From the NCBI RefSeq assembly GCF_022376445.1, contig NW_025955155.1, positions 1-64,000 of the forward strand: a stretch of 64,000 nucleotides of DNA, given 5' to 3'. Under the pieces are notes generated by a model that was not told the DNA's origin, did not search any database, and worked only from the letters and a program-made list of their open reading frames with translations. The stretch comes from Fomitopsis serialis. Its lineage: Eukaryota > Basidiomycota > Agaricomycetes > Polyporales > Fomitopsidaceae. This document shows positions 33,315 to 44,719 of the stretch, one piece after another. The translations under genes were made by a program, and so were the position numbers. How positions within the stretch are numbered: position 1 is the stretch's first letter; each line of letters opens with the position of its first letter.

Positions 33315-35984
33315 ATGCTCAAGATTCGTAAGGGTTACGCCTTTGAGATGGAACGCAAGATCGCACAAGTCAGCCTGGAGACGTTCATCCAGGCGTTCGT
33401 ACCCGGAGCGGACCTTCCCCCCGATGTCGTCGTGGACACATTCGACCCCGTTTGCTTTGAGGGTGACGAGTGGCCCATGTATGACGAGTTGGTCAGTATT
33501 TTCACCGGATGGTGTATAATCTTGGTGGGCTGATTTCTTTCCGACAGTGCAAGGTGGCAAACTCGGTCTTCGACCACGTCCCCGTCAGAGACGGTATCCC
33601 GAGGCTGGTAGCGAAGAACACGCATCGCTGGCCTGACCCTACCGACAAGCCCGACTTTGAGGAGAACACGAACCCTGACGTAACTGTCTATCACGAACAC
33701 GACGACGCGAAGCGCGCATATACGATCGAGGCGTCAGCGCTCAAAGGAAAGTCGGAGCAGAGAATCAAGCACTGTGAAGAGAAGGAGGCTAGGACTTCGT
33801 GGCTATGGGCAAGCCTTTGCATCGAAGCGAAGGCCGATACCGATCACTCTCCGTTTGTGGTGCCGCCGGCCATGAACAGTGGTAGGGCCGAGAAGACTGA
33901 AGCACGCACGACACCTACGCCTGATGAGGCAGAGCCGGGATCATCAGGTCGGGCGACGGCTGAGACCGCCTCAGCAGCGTCGACGACGTTCACTCCTGCT
34001 ACTCCAGAACCGAACAACACAGCCACACCGTCTTCCCTCCGTCAAGATGCCATCAGCAGTCAGCAGACAATGGGGCAGATGTGTCAGTACGTTTACAAGA
34101 TCCTGCGAAGACAGTTCCTATCCTGTCTGTTCACGGTCTTCACCTGCCGTGACTATGCATGGCTACTCTACTGGGACCGGGCGGGGGTCATTGTTTCGGA
34201 GCCGTTCAACTTTGTGCAGCAGCCGCGCTTCTTACAGAACTTCTTCTATCGGTTCGCCTGTATGGATGTCATCCAGAGAGGCGGCGACCCGACGGTCACT
34301 CGGGCGACCGAGGACGAGGTTGAGCTGATGCGCAGCCACGACAGGTTCGACTCTGACTGGCACAAGACCCAGTTCAAGGCCACGTTAGCACCAGGCTGGC
34401 CTATCTACAAGGTTTCCGTTCCGGACGAAGACATAATTTCGGCGGCTGAGCTCCAGACGGGCGTGAAAGCGCAGCGGGATGTTTCTCAGTCGAACAACGG
34501 ACGCAAGCCCGAGCGGAAGTTCCTTGTCGGGAAGCCGTACTTCATGAGTGACTCGCCCATCGGAGGAGGAACGAGGGGATATATCGCGTATAACGTCGCC
34601 GAACATCGACTGGTCTTCTTCAAGGAGTATTGGCGCGTGGACGAGTCGACATATCATCCGGAAGGGGAGGTTTACCTGGAGTTGCATAAGCACGGGGTGC
34701 AGTACATAGCAACCCCGATCGCTGCCGGCGACGTTTGCGGTGCGACCGGCGAAGCTCGTTCCACTCGTGCGCAAGCCTTCCTCGAAGGCTCGTCGCCCAA
34801 GCTCATCCAATATCGCATCATCTTGCTGGAGATCGGTAAACCGCTGAAAGAATACCAAACTTCTCGCGAGTTAGTACGCGCCACGTACTGCTGTTTGACA
34901 GGTTCGTCGATCGTTCACTTCAAATTTGCTCTGGGCAGATGCTCATGTGTGCTTCCAGCACATCAAGATGCCTGGGAGAAGGCCGGTGTCTTGCACCGCG
35001 ACATAAGCAGCGGTAATCTGCTGCTGTTGTGTGTTATCCGCGATGACAAGATTGTGGGATGGATCGGTATGTTGGTCGACTGGGGTTTGTGCAAGTACAA
35101 GCATGAGTTAGAAATGCGGAGTGTGCGGAAGACCCGTTCAGTGAGTTTCTGCAAGGGCGTCAACGACGGTACATGTCGCTGATTTTGTGCAGGGCACATG
35201 GCAATTCATCTCCGCAGTCTTGCTGGCATTCCCGGGACACTTCGCGCACGCAGTGTGGCACGATCTCGAGTCGTTCATCCACGTCCTGCATTGGATGTGT
35301 CTGCGATTCCACATGACGGATTTTTCGACGAACAAGAAGCAGTTGCAAGACTACGTCAGCCGAGTCTACGATGCATCATATGTGTCACCCGATGGTACTT
35401 CGGTTGGCGGTAAAGCCAAGCTGACGACGATGCAAGCAGGAACGGTACCGTTCAAACTCGTCGGAGGATCTGCTGGCCGTTCCACGCCTGGTCTGCACAG
35501 GCTCTTGGCTGATCTCGCAGTGCTCTACGGGTTACACTACAAGTGGCTGGAGCCTCGGCTGCCGACATTACACCCGGACGTCGCATTCTCCGTGGCGCCC
35601 TCCGTCGATCCGGAGGAACTCGACCCAGCCTTCGATCTCATTACAGTTCCGGCCGAGGAGCTGACCGGGCCGCTGCTACAAGCGGTGGTTGAAGAAGTAC
35701 CGAAGAACTCCGTTTTCAAGGATCACCTGCAGATAAAAATAGCATTCGCGGCAGCGGTGAGTAACGCTCGAGGCCGGTGGACTCCAGATACAAAGATCGG
35801 GGACAACTTCGCCTACGTCACCACGTCTATGGATCAACAGAGTTGGGGTTCAAGGGAGTCCGTCAAGAGGTCTGCGGACAGTTCTGTGGACGACAGACCT
35901 AACAAGCGCATTTCGAGCGACATCAGCAGCGTGTCTGTCTCGACCGCGCCGTTGTTGAGTTCGATGGTTCAGAACGTAACTTAA
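33315..35984 (+). CDS. FunK1-type protein kinase F5 (short form, intact)
   Basis: Exons 33315-33491, 33548-34901, 34959-35140 and 35193-35984 join to 834 residues starting MLKIRKGYAFEMERKIAQ. All family landmarks are present: NPDVTVY...CIEAKA, RRQFLSCLFTVFTCRD, FFKEYWR..PEGEVYLEL, HRDISSGN, DWG and GTWQF. The C-terminal basic patch is KRSADSSVDDRPNKRIS. Most of exon 2 and exon 3 match F3 almost perfectly over more than a kilobase. The beginning of exon 4 (MTDFSTNKKQLQDYVS) matches F6/F7 instead, and the tail (LTGPLLQAVVEEVPKNSV) matches F4/F7. The C-terminus ends LLSSMVQNVT rather than LLGSIVENVDG. It is the left-arm partner of F6. Confidence 0.85.
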
Positions 35985-36850
35985 TAGAAGGCTGAAATCG
36001 AGGACTGGGTATTCGACTCTCATGATATTCGACGTCCGTATGAACCCGTAAGTATCGTATCGGTTGTTCATCTGTCTGTACGTAGGATCGTCATCCTTGC
36101 CGAACCGATTATAGGACCTTAGTAGACCATGCACCATATACGTTCGGCGGTATGGACCTTGTAATGAATGTCAGTGGTATGTCACGCCTCGTCGGTTTCA
36201 GGATGTCGATAGCTCCATCAGATGAGGATTTGAGCTGATACGTCGCCTTTACTGATGACGGACTGTTTGGAGTTGAAACGTCAGTGAATGTGGGTGTGTG
36301 TGTTGTCGAGAAGATTTCTCGTCCGGTATGATCGCTTATGGTGTACGCTAAGTAGTACTAATGTTGTGTTGCCGAGCCTCTGTACAGTACCTCCTGCCAG
36401 TCGTCGAAGAATGTCATGTCAGTTTGTTTGTATTCCTGCAGATGACTGAAGTCCCGAAGTCCGAGTATGTCGGATTCAGAGCGGATTCAACGTGGTGGCT
36501 TATTCATACAATGAAGCTGAGCACGCACAGCGGTATAGTGTTCACGATACTGTATTTCAGTCATATGGGGTGCTACGTCGTGTACTCGAGCTCGTTCTCG
36601 CCAGCATACCTAGGCCTTCCGGCGTTTAGTAAGCAGAAACGGAGACTATACTCAGCATTCGGTGCCCGAAGTTGCGCCATGGTTCTCCGAGAGCACGACA
36701 GTGCTACCCACAGTTTCTCTGGCGGCCGGCGAGCTCATAGTTGGCGCGCTCACGTTATACTATGGCGTTATAGATTAGCAGGATCGGTGCGAACCTGCTG
36801 ACCGATCCAACGCTAGCCCGAGCGTCCCCGTGGTAGTTCAGCGATGTGAG
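35985..36850. other. Intergenic between F5 and oxygenase 2
   Basis: The first 150 bases are kinase 3' flank shared with F6. The rest is unique spacer. A 146-codon open frame at 36361-36801 shows no recognisable domain and is not called. Confidence 0.4.
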
Positions 36851-36934
36851 TATATAAGAATGGGTGCGACGTCACCCTAGCACTATCCAACAGTTCTTAG
36901 AACCTCCTACCAGGGTCTTCACAACATATCCAAG
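36851..36934 (+). promoter_or_regulatory. Core promoter of oxygenase 2
   Basis: TATATAAG at 36851-36858 lies 77-84 bases upstream of the ATG. Spacing and sequence fit a TATA box with a short 5' leader. Confidence 0.6.
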
Positions 36935-37891
36935 ATGGCCACCGCTGCTACGCTCTCCCCTCATGACGTTCAGACCACGCTGAACTACTACGCCCCGCTG
37001 AAGGGCTCGACGGAGGCCCCGTACCAGTACGTGTACGAACCGCCTGAAGGCGTGGCCAAGAACAACCTCGATGTTGACCCGCACCCTGCGGTCATCCACG
37101 ACGGGCGCGGACGGGAATCCGAGTTCTCCATCGACACGACCGGCTTCCAGTTCGTGCAGTACCCGAGTGTGGAGAAGGAGTTCGACGACGACGCCCGCAT
37201 CCAGGACGTGTACTACAAGGAGGTCGAGGAGCTCCTCAGGAAGGAGGTGGGCGCAAAGCGTGTCTTCATCTTCGATCACACTATCAGGTATGTTCACCCT
37301 CCGATGTGGCAGGATCCTTGTGGCTCACATCGATACATAGGAGGAAGCCTGCGGACGACGGTGATAGGTCTCTTGCCCGCGGTCCAGTAGTGAGTACCCG
37401 TCGATGCATATCTCGAGTACGAGGTCGTCGAACTCACATGGCGTACGCAGGAACGCGTCCACATCGACCAGACATTCGAGGCCTCCGTCGCGCGTGTGCG
37501 CTACCACCTCGCAGAGGATGCGGATCGCCTGCTGAAAGGCCGCGTGCGCATCATCAACGTCTGGCGGCCGATCCACCATCCGGCCGCGCACAAGCCGCTC
37601 GCGGTCTCCGACTGGCGCCACCTTGACACGGATCACGACCTCGTCTCCGTGCGGCATATCTACCCTCACCGCGAGGGCAGCACGTTCAGCGTGAAGTACA
37701 ACCCGAACCACAAGTGGTACTACCTGTCGAACCAGACGCCCGACGAGGTCACGCTCATCAAGTGCTACGACTCGGAGGTGGACAGGGCGAGGCTGACGCC
37801 GCACTCGGCGTTCTTGGATGCGACGACCCCATCGGAGCTGCCGATGCGCGAGTCGATCGAGGTCCGTGTCCTCGTTTTTGACCAGGAGTGA
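36935..37891 (+). CDS. CmcJ/AsaB-family oxidoreductase, paralogue 2
   Basis: Three exons, 36935-37287, 37341-37389 and 37451-37891, join to 280 residues. The sequence begins MATAATLSPHDVQTTLNYY and carries APYQYVYEPPEG, VFIFDHTIR, RKPADDG, GPV|ERVHIDQT, NVWRPIHHPAAHKPLAVSDW, VRHIYPHREG, WYYLSNQTPDEVTLIKCYDS, the TPHSAF motif, and RESIEVRVLVFD at the end. These are hallmarks of the CmcJ/GA4-desaturase/AsaB family of presumed iron-dependent hydroxylases or desaturases in secondary metabolism. The HTIR histidine and the later His/Asp residues are candidate metal ligands. No membrane segment or signal peptide is seen. No biosynthetic backbone enzyme lies nearby, so the pathway is not indicated. 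Codon use is more GC-rich and the gene looks better conserved than paralogue 1. Confidence 0.85.
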
Positions 37892-38201
37892 TTGGGCGGG
37901 CCGTGGGTTGTACGATGTGTAGAGTGTAGGATATTCAGATCGGGCCTGTGTGAGAGCAATTCGATTCTGTGAGTTTGGATTTGACAGTAATATGCGATGC
38001 CAACGCCGGAGCAGCGGCCTTCCGCCGAAGTTTGTTGCCGCTCTCAAAGCGATCGCACGGTGCAGTCGAGAGCTTTCCAGACAACTTGACAGTAAAACAG
38101 CGACATTCAAAGCATACGAACGCGAAGACTAACGCTACAAAACGCACCATCCCGCCGACAGATGGCGGAGACGCACCAGTGGAATCCCGGCCCATAACGA
38201 C
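37892..38201. other. Convergent intergenic region
   Basis: About 310 bases between the oxygenase 2 and deoxyhypusine hydroxylase 3' ends, which converge. Nothing further is recognised. Confidence 0.5.
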
Positions 38202-39506
38202 TCATGCACCAACAGCTGACACCGTATTACCGTCTGCGAGACCATTTGCGTATTGGAATTCGCCGGAGTTCTCGTACTGTCAAAGAAGGTCTTTACAAAC
38301 GTATGTCAATTGACACGGAGGAGCCCACGTACCTCCCACATATCGATCGCGATGATACAGCTCTCCTTCACTACGCGCGGCGAGTCCTCGCGCTTCGACC
38401 ACTCCTTCAAATGCGGGAGCACCTCGGGGGTCGCAATGCCCCCGAGGGCCTCAGCAGCTTCGTGGCGAACCATGTCAGACTCTGATGAATTCTGAAGTAC
38501 TTTCAGGAGGGACGGGACGGCGTGGGCGGAGAGAAGTTGGCCAAATACGAAGGCAATCTCGTGCCTGCGGATTCAAACGATGTCAGCCTTGACGATTTAA
38601 CTAGTTCAGGGATGGATGTACTTGAACAGAGCGCTGTCATCAGCGAAACCGGCTGCTAGCGCATCGACTGCAGCGGGGGTTCCGATGTTTCGCAGGGCGA
38701 ACATAGCGCGATATCGCTCGAAGAGAGGGCACGACGTGTCGAGGAGGGTGTCTTTCAATTTAGCGATAGCCACCTCAGAGGCATCTTCCGGCGTCGCTTT
38801 ACCAGAGAGGAGTTTTGAGGAAGGCGGAGCAGGGTCGATGGAGGTGTAAGTCCTGGTCAATTACACCATGAGCAGGTCCGACACAAATTGGGAAGCTAAG
38901 ATTGACGTACTGGTCTGATGATGACGCCACGCTATTCCAGTGCTTCTTCCCCTCCTCCGAGTTATCCCACTGGATCTTCGCAAGTGCGATCTCGCATGTC
39001 TCGCTCACGCTCTTGTTCGAGTCGTTCAGGTAGTGCTTGAGAAAAGTTATGCTGGCTGGAGCGGATATGGCTCCCATCGCTTCGGCAGCCTACTTGGTGT
39101 GCGTTCGCGGTGGGTTCGGGCGGGCGAAGGCGTGGAGGGACGCACCTCATGTCGGACCATGGGGTCTTCGGATTCGTTGGCGAGGACAGCTTCGAGGGTG
39201 GGAAGAGCAGAGATGTTTTTCATTTGGCCAAGGCAGTAGGCGAGTTCGTGTTTTAGCAGAGCACTGTCATCCGCGAAACCTTCGAGGTCGTCGTGAGTGA
39301 GCGTCGTAGCGAACGGAACGATCTGACAGTCGCGATATACGTTCACTCGATGACATACCTTTTGAGATGATCCTGATAGCCTCCTCTGACTTGAGTGACT
39401 TCAGCGTGAAGAGGGCACGGAAACGATTATGCAGTGGGACATTTCCGGACGTGTTCAACAGGGTCGCCTCGAGCGCGGCAAGCTTCGCAGCGTCGGTCTG
39501 AACCAT
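38202..39506 (-). CDS. LIA1: Deoxyhypusine hydroxylase (HEAT-repeat di-iron enzyme)
   Basis: Catalyses the second step of hypusine formation on translation factor eIF5A, hydroxylating deoxyhypusine in the cytoplasm. Six exons, 39359-39506, 39146-39279, 38911-39089, 38622-38852, 38333-38564 and 38202-38276, add up to 332 residues with phases matching, the usual family length. The protein is a string of HEAT-type repeats in two halves. Each half supplies two His-Glu iron-binding motifs: [10 protein letters not shown] and [13 protein letters not shown], then [10 protein letters not shown] and [13 protein letters not shown]. All four are intact. It starts [17 protein letters not shown]. The second exon begins inside the first [12 protein letters not shown] motif and uses the acceptor after the CCTCGAAG run. 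It shares a 330-base divergent promoter with the Mrt4 gene. Confidence 0.95.
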
Positions 39507-39837
39507 ATCCCGATAATCCGGGGGCGTGATTGGGTGGATGGTGAGAGGAAGAGACAAGGCGTATGTGAGAGTGAAGGCGAATGAAGTGCCGGTTCGTAAG
39601 ACAGACCGTGACCAGGCGGAGGAACTTGAAGGACTGAAAGTGGCGGAGGACGAGATCAGCGCCGCGAGATTAGATTGCGGGGCAATTTTTGCGAGATCAG
39701 ATCGTATGCATCTGCATGGGCGCCTCCGTCTTCTCGTGAAAATCGTGCTTGCTTGCGCCGCGCACAAACATCCCTGGCGCTCTTGTCTATCACTTTATTG
39801 CAATCACTTTTAACAGAGACAAAAACCTCTTTCCAGG
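39507..39837. promoter_or_regulatory. Divergent promoter of deoxyhypusine hydroxylase and Mrt4 genes
   Basis: The only space between two head-to-head housekeeping genes, one for eIF5A modification and one for ribosome assembly. No clear TATA box. Coregulation with translation capacity is inferred. Confidence 0.5.
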
Positions 39838-40837
39838 ATGCCAAAGTCAAAACGCCAGAAACTCGGTGAGTCTTGGTCGCCAGTGTAAGGAAGGCATAAG
39901 CTTACGGCGGTAGTTGCGTAGTGTCCCTGACCAAGGTCTCGAAGAAGACACGAGAGCAGAAGCATGCCCTACTGAATGAAGTGAGTCTCGCCGGTCAATC
40001 ATTGCGGTAATATCTGACGTCGTCCGACCAAGGTACAAGAAAATGCGGGCAAGTGGGAGTACTGTTGGTTGTTCGAGGTGGGGAACATGCGGAACGCACA
40101 CCTGAAGACAGTACGAAAACTATGGAAAGAGTATGTCTTGTGAACATGATTTATGCGACTAACGGTCTGATCAGCCTGCAGCTCGGCACGGATGTTCTTT
40201 GGTCGAGGAGCAGTGATGGCGAAGGCATTAGGCACAACGCCAGAGGAGGAGTGTCGCATGGGTCTACACAAACTCGCAAAAGTACGCAGCCCCATCTGAC
40301 ATCTATCGTCGTTCGCGCTCACACAGACTTTCCGTTCAGCAAATAAAAGGCCAGGTCGGGCTGTTCTTCACCTCCTCTCCACCCTCCGAAGTCCTCGAAT
40401 GGTTCGCCGACTTCCAACAACCCGACTTCGCACGCTCAGGCAACATCGCCTCCCAAACCTTCACGCTCCCCGCCGGGCCCATCATGCAACAGCACTCCAC
40501 GCCGCCCGAGCCCTTCCCACACAATGAGGAGCCGCAGCTGCGCAAGCTCGGGCTGCGCACGCGGATGGTGCGCGGCGTGCCGACGCTCGACGCACCCCAC
40601 ACGGTGTGCGAGGCGGGGAAGACGCTCACGCCGGAGCAGACGCAGCTACTGAAGCTGGTCGGCGTGAAGATGGTGAAGTTCAGGGTTGGGCTGAGGGCAC
40701 GGTGGGAGGCGGCGAGCGGGGAGGTCGTACAGATTGAGGGGCAGGAGATTAGGGAGGAAGAGAAGGCGGGTGGGGAGGCGCCCGAAGCGGAAGTTGCAGA
40801 CGGGGAGCTGGGGGTTGACGAAGAGATGGAGAGGTAG
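39838..40837 (+). CDS. MRT4: Ribosome assembly factor Mrt4 (uL10/P0-like)
   Basis: Nuclear P0-related factor that binds pre-60S rRNA at the stalk site and is later replaced by ribosomal protein P0. Exons 39838-39865, 39922-39980, 40033-40130, 40182-40281 and 40340-40837 join to 260 residues. Recognisable parts are MPKSKRQKLVSLTKVSKKTRE at the N-terminus, WLFEVGNMRNAHLKTVRKLW, ARMFFGRGAVMAKALG, EEECRMGLHKLAK, then IKGQVGLFFTS and the Mrt4-specific insert domain with FARSGNIA and LPAGPIMQ. The end of the fold is LRKLGLRTRMVRGVPTL..., GKTLTPEQTQLLKLVG and VKFRVGLRARW. The acidic C-terminal extension (EEEKAGGEAPEAE) replaces the P0 stalk tail. The fifth exon start was chosen at TTCAG|CAA because it keeps phase. 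Confidence 0.92.
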
Positions 40838-43010
40838 TCGGGTGTGGTGTGCTGATGTGGTACTGTGTATTCTCTACTTTCTCATCTCGCTTGTATCGGT
40901 GCTGTTGTCTATTTCATTCTCTTGCAGATCCTCGATCAGTGGCAGGATGGGCGGTCGGGCTTTGGAGCAAAAACACTACGCTCTCCTGTCCAGATGCGTC
41001 GGTACACAGCACCAGTCGCACGCTGTGCGTCGGTCTGTGGTCACAAGACTGGAAGGTCGCTCCTCGGAGGACGAGGAATTCAATTGATCATGCACATGGC
41101 ATGACATGAGCTCGTTCTCCGGCCGTACGCACGGATCGTGATCTGAAGATGTCGAAGACTGATTTTATAATTCCCTCTCGAGGTCTTGCGATAGTACGCG
41201 AAGCGTGAGTGACGATCCGCGTTCTTGTTCTTCTCAGGCTTTCCAATCATTCGTGAAGGGATGCTCGCGGCAGAGACCCGAATTCTTCTTCGATCTTTCG
41301 TCGGCCCTCCAAATCGCGTTGCCTCAGGCATTTTGTGGATTACGACCAGCGAACTGTGGCAATTCGCGTCGACTCAAATCGTAGCTCACGAGCTGGAGGG
41401 TTTAAAGACAACTTCTTCACGAGGCCAATAGATCTATGTCGAGGAACCATCACATGGAATGCCCTGGAGGCCAGTCTCATGGGAAGGTAGGCTTCAAAGC
41501 TTCAAGCGTGTCAGGACCGCTCGAGGATCCCGCCAGCTGCTGTCCGATAAGCTCGGGAGACCTTAGGCGTGTATGGTACTTCCCGCATCAAGCCTCCTCA
41601 GTGAGTAAGCGGTGGGCTTGTTTGTGTCGGTGATACTTACTCGTTTTACCCGAGTTAGATGATCATGATCGCTCAGAAGATGTTGTACGCAGAATTTGCA
41701 TTCGTAGCTCGTGCTCTGGTCTCAGCTATGTAGACTCACCGGTGAACGTACGTGAGCAACCAAGGGCAGTTGTTAATTCTTCTGTGTCGAATCAGCTTCG
41801 AGTCCCTGATTTTCTGGTGGAAGTGATGTATCATGATGATGAACTGACTCGTCTCACGCTTTCACTGGAAGTTGCACTGCTTGCTTAATTGCTGTTTTTT
41901 GTCAGAGCTCACCCGTTCCATTATCAGAAGACGTGCGGTAAAGGTCAGGGTGTTTTCGGATGTCGTATGCGCTAGCCAACGCCTTGTAAGCCCGGCTTGG
42001 CCCGCGTATACGGCGTCCGAGAAGACGACACAAACCTTTACACGTGTGCACGACAAGCTTGCACCGTAACTCCACTTCTGACTAGTCTGAAGTTTGCTCT
42101 CAAGTGTAAATGCGGTGCGTCTCGTCACAGTCAACAATCTCCCGAGGGTCCCGTTCGCTGATTGGATGAACTACTGAATATCTCAGCCGTCATTCGGGGT
42201 TTCCTTTACCTGGACGCGATTCGGGATTGTGACCGAATTTTACTATCCGCGCTGCCATTCACTGTGATTGCTGAGGAGGGACATGCTGCATAGATGTCAA
42301 ACAGAAGACGGAAGGAAGCCTGATTCTCGGTGCCGGCGAACTCCAATCTCCAGAATGATGCCAAAGCGCCACTTCCCGTTCAGATCGGTGCGCTGGCTCA
42401 CGAATCATGCACACTTATTAGCGTGAGTTCTGCTCGAGGACGGCCACCTTATGATGTGTGTGCCGTTTCGAGGACTTTTGATGAAGTGGTCACACCTTTG
42501 GCTTTGTCTGTGCTGGACGCTTCGCTGGGGCGTCGGTTTGGGTGACGGCATTGTGCGGGACGAAGGACGGCGGCTGTCAGCGTGGACGACTGGTATCCTC
42601 ATGGGGGCCCGATCGTGCCACACGTCGCCAAATATGGACGCGTCGGTCGCTTCCTCATCCGGATCCTGATTAGTATGTGGCTTCCCGTGGATCGTCCAAG
42701 CTCACTGCCTGTCAACCCACACAACTCTCGAGCTGCCATCCTCGCCGACCCCTCACCGTCACCCGTCTGCGTGCCGCTGCGTCGGGGGCGTGGTATAAAG
42801 GCCGGAGTGATGGTTCAAGTCGCCCCGCCCTCCCTCTCCCTCTCTCCCCCACCTCCCCTCCTCTCCTCAAGTTCGCGGCGGCACCCTTGGCGACATCTGC
42901 TTGCGTCCGCGAAAGACGCTTGCGAAGCACTCTTTTATCCGACGCGTTGTATCATCTGGGCACTTTTGTAACGACTTGTATAATTCTCTGCGGTAGAGAA
43001 TAGCGGCACC
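40838..43010. other. Long intergenic region, no gene supported
   Basis: About 2.2 kb without a recognisable coding family. Open frames of 60-130 codons are present (for example 40849-41109, 42582-42971) but lack domains and overlap one another. TATAAAGG at 42794-42801 may be a core promoter for the gene at 43011, implying a leader of about 180 bases. A T/C-rich stretch (CCCTCCCTCTCCCTCTCTCCC region, 42830-42870) follows it, typical of fungal core promoters. Confidence 0.45.
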
Positions 43011-44719
43011 ATGACTCAGTCTCCAGCAGCAGAAACGTAGGTGCTTGCGTTACGCCCTGTCTATGCATGAACTAACTCTGATCCTTTCAGATACGGCCCC
43101 ATCTTTGTCGGGGTCGTTCTCAACATCGTCTTGTATGGTATCATGATAACACAAACCTTTCTGTATTTTACTGTGTACAAGCGGTGCGTCTGCTCGCTCC
43201 TTCCACACGACGATGTTTTGCTCACGATCCAATAGGGACAGGTTTTGGATGAAGCTTTTCGTAAGCTACCTTATCAATGGATATGCCCATCGCACTAACT
43301 TCGCACAACCAGGTCGGGCTCCTCTTTTTCTGTGACACCCTGAACTGCGCTTTTGACATCGCCTTCGTGTATGCACCACTTGTCAACGGGTTCGGTGCGT
43401 CGAGATGGGGAGTGAACATAGTACATGAGGCTGAAGACTCACGTACCCAGGTGACATTGTCGGGCTCAATTACGCCTCCTGGGTCTTCGCCACGGGTAAG
43501 TAGCACCCGTCGCTAGCGCTGTAATGGACTTCCACTAATTGATTCTGACAGATCCTGCTATGACGGTATAAAACCCGCGCGTCATGTTGCATCTGGTCAC
43601 TGATGTCGATCTAGGCGATCATCGCCTTGTGCGTTCAAATGTTCTTCGCCTGGCGAGTCAAGGTCCTCACAGGCAGCATTCCTGCTGTCTGTCTGATCAT
43701 GTTCTGTTCGCTCTGCCAGTGGTGTAAGTGTACGATTAAGATTCCAGTGAGTCACAGCGACTGACGGACATGCAGGCGGTGGTGTCGGGACAGCGATCGC
43801 TGTGGGGATGATTCCGGAATTCACTCACTTTCAGCAGTTTGAGGTCATCGTCATCGTCTGGCTCGCGTTCTCTGCCGTCGCCGATACTGTTATCTCTATC
43901 TCCCTCGTGTGGCACTTGGTATGGCTTCCAGTCATGATAATTTCTATCACATTGACTCGCTGTTGCAGAGGAAGCATAAGACCGGCTTCTCCCAGACCGA
44001 TGACGTGGTCAACAAGATCATTAGGAGTGAGTTTCGTTCAGTCTATCCTCTGTCTCACTGTTATTGATCGTACTCGCAGTGACTGTCCAGACGGGTTTGA
44101 TCACTGCTCTGTGCGCTATCATCGACCTTGTACTCTTCCTTGCGACGGTGCGTACGTTGCAGCAACACATGCAATCGACGATTCATCTTTCTTTTCTAGC
44201 CCGCCGGTCTTCACTTGATCTTCAATCTGCCTCTTTCAAAGCTGTACACCAACTCGTTGATGTCAAGCCTCAACTCGCGTGCCGGATGGAAGTACGGGAA
44301 CGGCGTCGGCGTGGGTACGAGCGCGAGTGAGCTTGGCGGCCGGTCGCAGATCAAGGGCCTCCAGATGCACAGCGATTACGGGAAGCGGGTTAGTGTAATG
44401 AACTCGGTCATTAACGTCCCTTTCTCGCCTCGCGATGTCATTGTCTGACGCGTGGTCAATTATCTTCATACAGGCCGGCCAGGAGGTGTACATTGACGTC
44501 GAGAGTCATGAGATGATCGACTCGTTGGACAAGGCGCCCCTGTCCAGTGCTGAGTCGAGCGACATCGGCACGGTGAGGGTGAATATCATTCTGCCAACGT
44601 GAGAAATCGTTCACTGAACTTTGTACACACAGATGTTCGCGATGCCGAGGAAGAGCTCGGAGAAGCCGGGGCGCGCGAGCGTCGGTCAGGCTCCGAGCCG
44701 TCCATCGGTCACTATGTGA
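43011..44719 (+). CDS. DUF6534-like seven-helix membrane protein
   Basis: A multi-exon gene (about nine short exons) encoding a plasma-membrane-type helical bundle typical of basidiomycetes. It starts MTQSPAAETYGPIFVGVVLN and continues through hydrophobic segments: VVLNIVLYGIMITQTFLYF, VGLLFFCDTLNCAFDIAFVY, IIALCVQMFFAWRV, IPAVCLIMFCSLCQW, VIVIVWLAFSAVADTVISISLVW and TGLITALCAIIDLVLFLAT. It then has LHLIFNLPLSKLYTNSLMSSLNSR, whose KLYTNSLMSSLNSR motif is the hallmark of the DUF6534 family. The cytosolic tail (SELGGRSQIKGL..., DVESHEMID) is polar and ends in a small exon MFAMPRKSSEKPG..SVTM with a stop at 44717-44719. The function of the family is unknown; receptor-like roles are speculation. 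Exon edges are approximate. Confidence 0.8.

Larger units (their letters stand above)
24350..36000 (+). repeat. Large inverted duplication, left arm
   Basis: Reads in order kinase fragment, p34 fragment, F4, CC3, F5. The same order is found in reverse complement at about 58826-48300. Similarity starts sharply near 24350, at the run CGCCGTTCGCCGTTCTTCAT. The arm is lengthened by the 969-bp transposon. Confidence 0.75.

Noticed and set aside
36361..36801. 146-codon open frame between F5 and oxygenase 2
   Set aside because: No recognisable motif, no splice partners and no copy in the mirrored arm; not enough to call a gene.
41862..42137. Small open frames in the 40.8-43.0 kb gap
   Set aside because: They overlap on both strands, lack family-like composition, and no splice-consistent extension was found.
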